64,000 nt of DNA from positions 2,914,001 through 2,978,000 of the forward strand of contig NZ_CP121699.1 of the NCBI RefSeq assembly GCF_029761935.1. Direction: 5' to 3'. Positions within the stretch are counted from its first letter, which is position 1. Each line of letters opens with the position of its first letter. This document shows positions 61,400 to 64,000 of this stretch, piece by piece. The notes under the pieces are model-generated. The model was not told the DNA's origin. It made no database searches and was given only the letters and a program-made list of their open reading frames with translations. Source of the stretch: Microbacterium testaceum. Lineage in GTDB: Bacteria > Actinomycetota > Actinomycetes > Actinomycetales > Microbacteriaceae. The translations under genes and the position numbers were made by a program.

Positions 61400-62373
61400 C
61401 CACCTCGACCGTGGTGATCGAACCCACCACCGACACCCGCTCCGCCCGCCAGGTGGCACGCGACACGCGCAAGCACGAGGCGATGGCGCGCAAGCGCCTC
61501 ACCTCGAAGGGCGCGACGATCGCGGCCGTCGTGATCGCCTTCTTCTGGACGATCCCGACCTTCGGCCTCTTCGTCACCTCGTTCCGTCCGGGTTCCGACA
61601 CCCAGTCGTCGGGGTGGTGGACGGTGTTCACCGACCCGTCGTTCACCCTGGAGAACTACCGGCTCGCGCTGACCTCGGGAGGGACGGCGCTCACGCTCGC
61701 GCAGTCGTTCCTGAACTCGTTGGCGATCACGATCCCGGTGGTGTTGTTCGCCCTCGCGGTCGCGTCGCTCATCGCGTACGCGTTCGCGTGGATCGATTTC
61801 AAGGGCCGCAACTTCTTCTTCATCTTCATCTTCGCGCTGCAGATCGTGCCGCTGCAGATGGCCCTCGTGCCCCTGCTGAGCCTGTTCTCGCGTGGACTGA
61901 CGATCAACGAGGTCACGATCTTCCCGGGCTTCGACCTGCGCGGCGTGGAGCACAGCTTCGCGACCGTGTGGATCGCGCACGTGATCTTCGCGATGCCGCT
62001 GGCCATCTTCCTGCTGCACAACTTCATCGCGGAGATCCCGGCCGAGGTCATCGAGGCCGCTCGTGTCGACGGGGCCGGTCACGGACAGATCTTCTTCCGC
62101 CTGATCCTGCCGCTCGCGGCCCCCGCGCTCGCCTCGTTCGCGGTGCTCGAGTTCATCTGGGTGTGGAACGACCTGCTGGTGGCGACGATCTTCGCGCCAT
62201 CGTCATCGTTGCCGTTGACCCAATCGCTCAACTCGCTGTCGGGCACCTGGGGCGACCAGTGGTTCCTCCAGTCGGCGGGAACGTTCATCTCGATCCTGGT
62301 TCCGCTGATCGTGTTCTTCCTCCTGCAGCGCTTCTTCGTGCGCGGCCTGCTGGCGGGTGCCACGAAGGGCTGA
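61396..62373 (+). CDS. Sugar ABC transporter permease (MalG-like)
   Basis: 325 residues with about six membrane helices. MalG-type features: WTIPTFGLFVTSFRPGSDTQ, LQIVPLQMALVPLLSLFS and the coupling loop AEVIEAARVDGAGHGQIFFR. It forms the second half of the sugar channel with the preceding gene. The ATG overlaps the previous stop by 4 nt. A terminator follows 15 bp after the stop, and no ATPase gene is next to it. Confidence 0.93.
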   Translation: MTTSTVVIEPTTDTRSARQVARDTRKHEAMARKRLTSKGATIAAVVIAFFWTIPTFGLFVTSFRPGSDTQSSGWWTVFTDPSFTLENYRLALTSGGTALTLAQSFLNSLAITIPVVLFALAVASLIAYAFAWIDFKGRNFFFIFIFALQIVPLQMALVPLLSLFSRGLTINEVTIFPGFDLRGVEHSFATVWIAHVIFAMPLAIFLLHNFIAEIPAEVIEAARVDGAGHGQIFFRLILPLAAPALASFAVLEFIWVWNDLLVATIFAPSSSLPLTQSLNSLSGTWGDQWFLQSAGTFISILVPLIVFFLLQRFFVRGLLAGATKG

Positions 62374-62388
62374 GCCCGTCACGACCCG

Positions 62389-62422
62389 AGGGGCGCGGCA
62401 TCCGGAAGGGTGCCGCGCCCCT
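62389..62422 (+). terminator. Terminator of the sugar ABC operon
   Basis: A perfect 12-bp repeat AGGGGCGCGGCA (62389-62400) / TGCCGCGCCCCT (62411-62422) followed by TTC. Confidence 0.8.
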
Positions 62423-62479
62423 TCAGCGTGCGCAGACGGGCGGATGCCGAGGGCACGCGGTGACGGCGATGCCGGGCCG

Positions 62480-62546
62480 CGAGAAACGGCATCCGTGACG
62501 AGACACGGCGCGGCGCCGCGTGTCTCGCAAGATGTGGCGTTTATCG
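62480..62546. repeat. Palindromic element G (family 2, no gene)
   Basis: Inner stem CGAGACACG/CGTGTCTCG around 62499-62526. The right arm reads GATAAACGC-N10-GAGACACG inward (reverse complement), exactly the family-2 layout. The left arm is degenerate (GAGAAACGG-N10-GAGACACG). No open reading frame adjoins it. Confidence 0.75.
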
Positions 62547-62547
62547 C

Positions 62548-62571
62548 CTGGGGCTGGGGCTGGGGCTGGGG
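62548..62571. repeat. CTGGGG tandem repeat between palindromes G and H
   Basis: Four copies of CTGGGG, followed by further G-rich sequence up to about 62610. With the flanking palindromes G and H it accounts for most of the 341-bp gene-free stretch 62374-62714. Confidence 0.75.
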
Positions 62572-62606
62572 CCGGGACCCGGTCGGGGCGGGGGTGGGTG
62601 ACCTGG

Positions 62607-62676
62607 TGGGAGACGACATTCGTGACGAGACACGCGGTGAGAGCGCGTGTCTCGCGCGTAAGGGCGTTTCTTGCGT
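62607..62676. repeat. Palindromic element H (family 2, degenerate)
   Basis: Inner stem CGAGACACGCG/CGCGTGTCTCG around 62625-62655. The left part (CATTCGTGAC-GAGACACG) almost equals that of element G (CATCCGTGAC-GAGACACG), so G and H are in direct orientation. The right outer arm reads AAGAAACGC inward, seven of nine bases matching GATAAACGC. Confidence 0.65.
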
Positions 62677-62714
62677 CGAGGGGCTCGCGAGCGGGGGGAG
62701 CAGCGTCGCCCGCG

Positions 62715-63386
62715 TCAGGCGCTGCAGGACAGGCGCGACTGGATGTCGCGCATGGCGTCGAGCTCGGCCGACTGGCCGGTCACGATCGCGCCGGCGACCT
62801 CTCTCACACGCGCGTCGGAGCCGAGCTCGATGACGGCCTGAGCCATGGGGATGGCGCCCTGGTGGTGGCGGATCATCAGCTCGAGGAACAGGCAGTCCGC
62901 GGGGCGCCCCTGATCGCTGCGCAACTCGTCGAGCTGGGCGTCGGTGGCCATGCCCATCTCGGAGAGCAGCTGCTCCTGCGTGAGCGCCGCGGTGTCTCCG
63001 TGGCTGTGCTCGCCGGACTTCTCCATCCACGTCATGAGCGGCTGGCTCGAGGACTGGGGGAGGCCCCACTGCACGAGCCATCCGTACATCTCGCCGCGCT
63101 GGCCCGATTGGGCGGTGGCGATGTCGTACGAGAGCGTGCGGAGCTCGTCGTCGTCGGTCTTGCGGTAGATCTCCATCGCCATGAGCACGGCCTGCGTGTG
63201 GTGCACCTGCATGTCGCGGGCGAAGCCGGCTTCGGCCGAGTTCTCGCCCGGGTGCGCGGGCGCCGCCGTCGCGCCGAACGCCGTGAAGCGTCCGATCGCG
63301 AAGGCGACGGCGATCACGGCGACCGCGACGAGGGCGACGACGACCCAGCGGACCGCGGGACGCGCGACTGGGGCGTCGTCGCTCAT
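62715..63386 (-). CDS. DUF305 (ferritin-like, copper-linked) secreted/membrane protein
   Basis: 223 residues from the ATG at 63386. An N-terminal membrane anchor (VRWVVVALVAVAVIAVAFAI) precedes a DUF305 domain with two His-His motifs, MQVHHTQAVLMAMEI (about residue 62) and MIRHHQGAIPMAQAV (about 178), which fold into a ferritin-like bundle. DUF305 proteins often accompany copper handling and are exposed outside the membrane. The start codon overlaps the stop of the DUF3105 gene by one base (TGATG), so the two are cotranscribed and translationally linked. Confidence 0.9.
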   Translation of the reverse strand: MSDDAPVARPAVRWVVVALVAVAVIAVAFAIGRFTAFGATAAPAHPGENSAEAGFARDMQVHHTQAVLMAMEIYRKTDDDELRTLSYDIATAQSGQRGEMYGWLVQWGLPQSSSQPLMTWMEKSGEHSHGDTAALTQEQLLSEMGMATDAQLDELRSDQGRPADCLFLELMIRHHQGAIPMAQAVIELGSDARVREVAGAIVTGQSAELDAMRDIQSRLSCSA

Positions 63387-64000
63387 CAGGCCTTGCCCGG
63401 ACCGTCGATGGCGCCCGAGCACGCGGCGTTCGGCTCGGGGGCGTTCTGGCTGCGCCAGTACTCCGTGAAGAACTCCGCGATGCGCGGGTCGTTCGGGTCG
63501 TCGAGTGTGAGCTGGTGGTTCCACGCGCTCACCGCGATGGGGGTGTCCATGTCGGGGTAGGGCGAGAGCAGGGCGTAGCTCGAGGGCATGACCGCCTTGA
63601 GGGCGTCGATGCCGGCCTGGTCGACCCGCGCGGGGTCGTAGGTGATCCACACGGCGCCGTGCTCCATCGAGTGCACCGCGTTCTCGTTCTGCTGGGGCTG
63701 CGTGTAGACGCCGCAGTTGAGCCAGATCGGGTTGTGCGGTCCGCCGGCGGGCGGGTTCTGCTCGTACGTCACCGCGCCCTGCACGTGGTCGGAGCGGTTC
63801 TGGAACGTCTCGACGCCGCTGATCTCGCGGCCGGTGCTGTTGCCGGCCTGGTAGCTCGTGGGGGGAGCGGGGGCGAAGGCGAACGAGGCGATGACGAGGC
63901 CGATCACCGCGACGGCGGCCGTGGAACCCACGACCCACCACACAAGCTTGCCGCGCTTACGCTTCGCGACCTGCTTCTGGTACTCGGCCAGCTTCTCCTG
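63386..64000 (-). CDS. DUF3105 membrane-anchored protein (5' end cut by window)
   Basis: 204 residues are visible; the frame stays open to base 64000, so the true start is outside. A basic cytosolic segment (AEYQKQVAKRKRGKL) and a membrane helix (VVGSTAAVAVIGLVIASFAF) lead to the DUF3105 domain: GVETFQNRSDHVQGAVTYEQ, PPAGGPHNPIWLNCGVYTQP and ENAVHSMEHGAVWITYDP. The conserved His and Cys residues suggest metal binding outside the membrane, but function is not established. DUF3105 and DUF305 genes commonly form a pair in actinobacteria, as they do here. Confidence 0.88.
   Translation of the reverse strand, partial: QEKLAEYQKQVAKRKRGKLVWWVVGSTAAVAVIGLVIASFAFAPAPPTSYQAGNSTGREISGVETFQNRSDHVQGAVTYEQNPPAGGPHNPIWLNCGVYTQPQQNENAVHSMEHGAVWITYDPARVDQAGIDALKAVMPSSYALLSPYPDMDTPIAVSAWNHQLTLDDPNDPRIAEFFTEYWRSQNAPEPNAACSGAIDGPGKA

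Overview
The window is high-GC (about 70% by eye) DNA from an actinobacterium. The best fit is the family Microbacteriaceae, probably Microbacterium or a close relative. Evidence is the tRNA-Trp/secE/nusG/rplK/rplA block, a NusG with a long acidic N-terminal extension, an aceA/aceB pair beside a divergent ScfR/RamB-like regulator, many leaderless genes (a TANNNT box 6-7 nt before the start codon), and a strong excess of the heptamer GGATGCC/GGCATCC.

Layout. 1-5.0 kb: 3' part of a cystathionine gamma-synthase/lyase, an F420-reductase-like oxidoreductase, a TSUP permease, two MaoC-type dehydratase subunits and MurB. 5.05-6.14 kb: an AbiEi/DUF559-type nuclease-like gene bounded by two matched palindromes. 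6.2-10.5 kb: an aspartate-type aminotransferase, a CLC channel, and PnuC with a NadR-like enzyme (NAD salvage). 10.5-16.4 kb: a five-gene overlapping operon of a MoxR AAA+ ATPase, an unknown protein, a metallopeptidase-VWA protein, a second unknown and a PaaK-like adenylate-forming protein. 16.5-21.2 kb: glyoxylate shunt and its likely regulator. 22-27 kb: a phosphonate-type ABC importer with a HAD hydrolase and an RpiR regulator. 27-35.5 kb: a putrescine/GABA degradation cluster (PucR regulator, GABA transaminase, flavin amine oxidase, USP, APC permease, succinate-semialdehyde dehydrogenase).

35.7-40 kb holds tRNA-Trp, secE, nusG, rplK and rplA, with a second palindrome-bounded DUF559-type gene between nusG and rplK. 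40-51 kb: polar amino-acid ABC importer, nitronate monooxygenase-like enzyme, acylphosphatase, LysE exporter with a divergent LysR regulator, an MDR oxidoreductase, a MarR/MFS efflux operon with twin operators, a YqaJ-type nuclease, an iron-box-controlled SIP-domain protein and a decayed third DUF559-type copy. 51.2-52.3 kb: rplJ-rplL with an attenuator leader. 52.6-57.3 kb: a 1559-residue sorted cell-wall protein fusing a lamin-tail domain, an ExeM/NucH-type nuclease and a 5'-nucleotidase. 57.3-62.4 kb: a LacI-controlled sugar ABC importer. 62.4-64 kb: two gene-free palindromes and a DUF305/DUF3105 pair cut by the window edge.

The most unusual signals are (1) a family of about 55-70 bp imperfect palindromes, two matched pairs of which bracket DUF559-type genes in mirror orientation like a REP/RAYT system with a different enzyme; (2) about 100 copies of GGATGCC/GGCATCC, some as inverted pairs that form terminators, as DNA uptake sequences do in Neisseria; and (3) the MoxR/metallopeptidase-VWA/adenylate-enzyme operon. 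No rRNA, CRISPR array, prophage or complete insertion sequence was seen.
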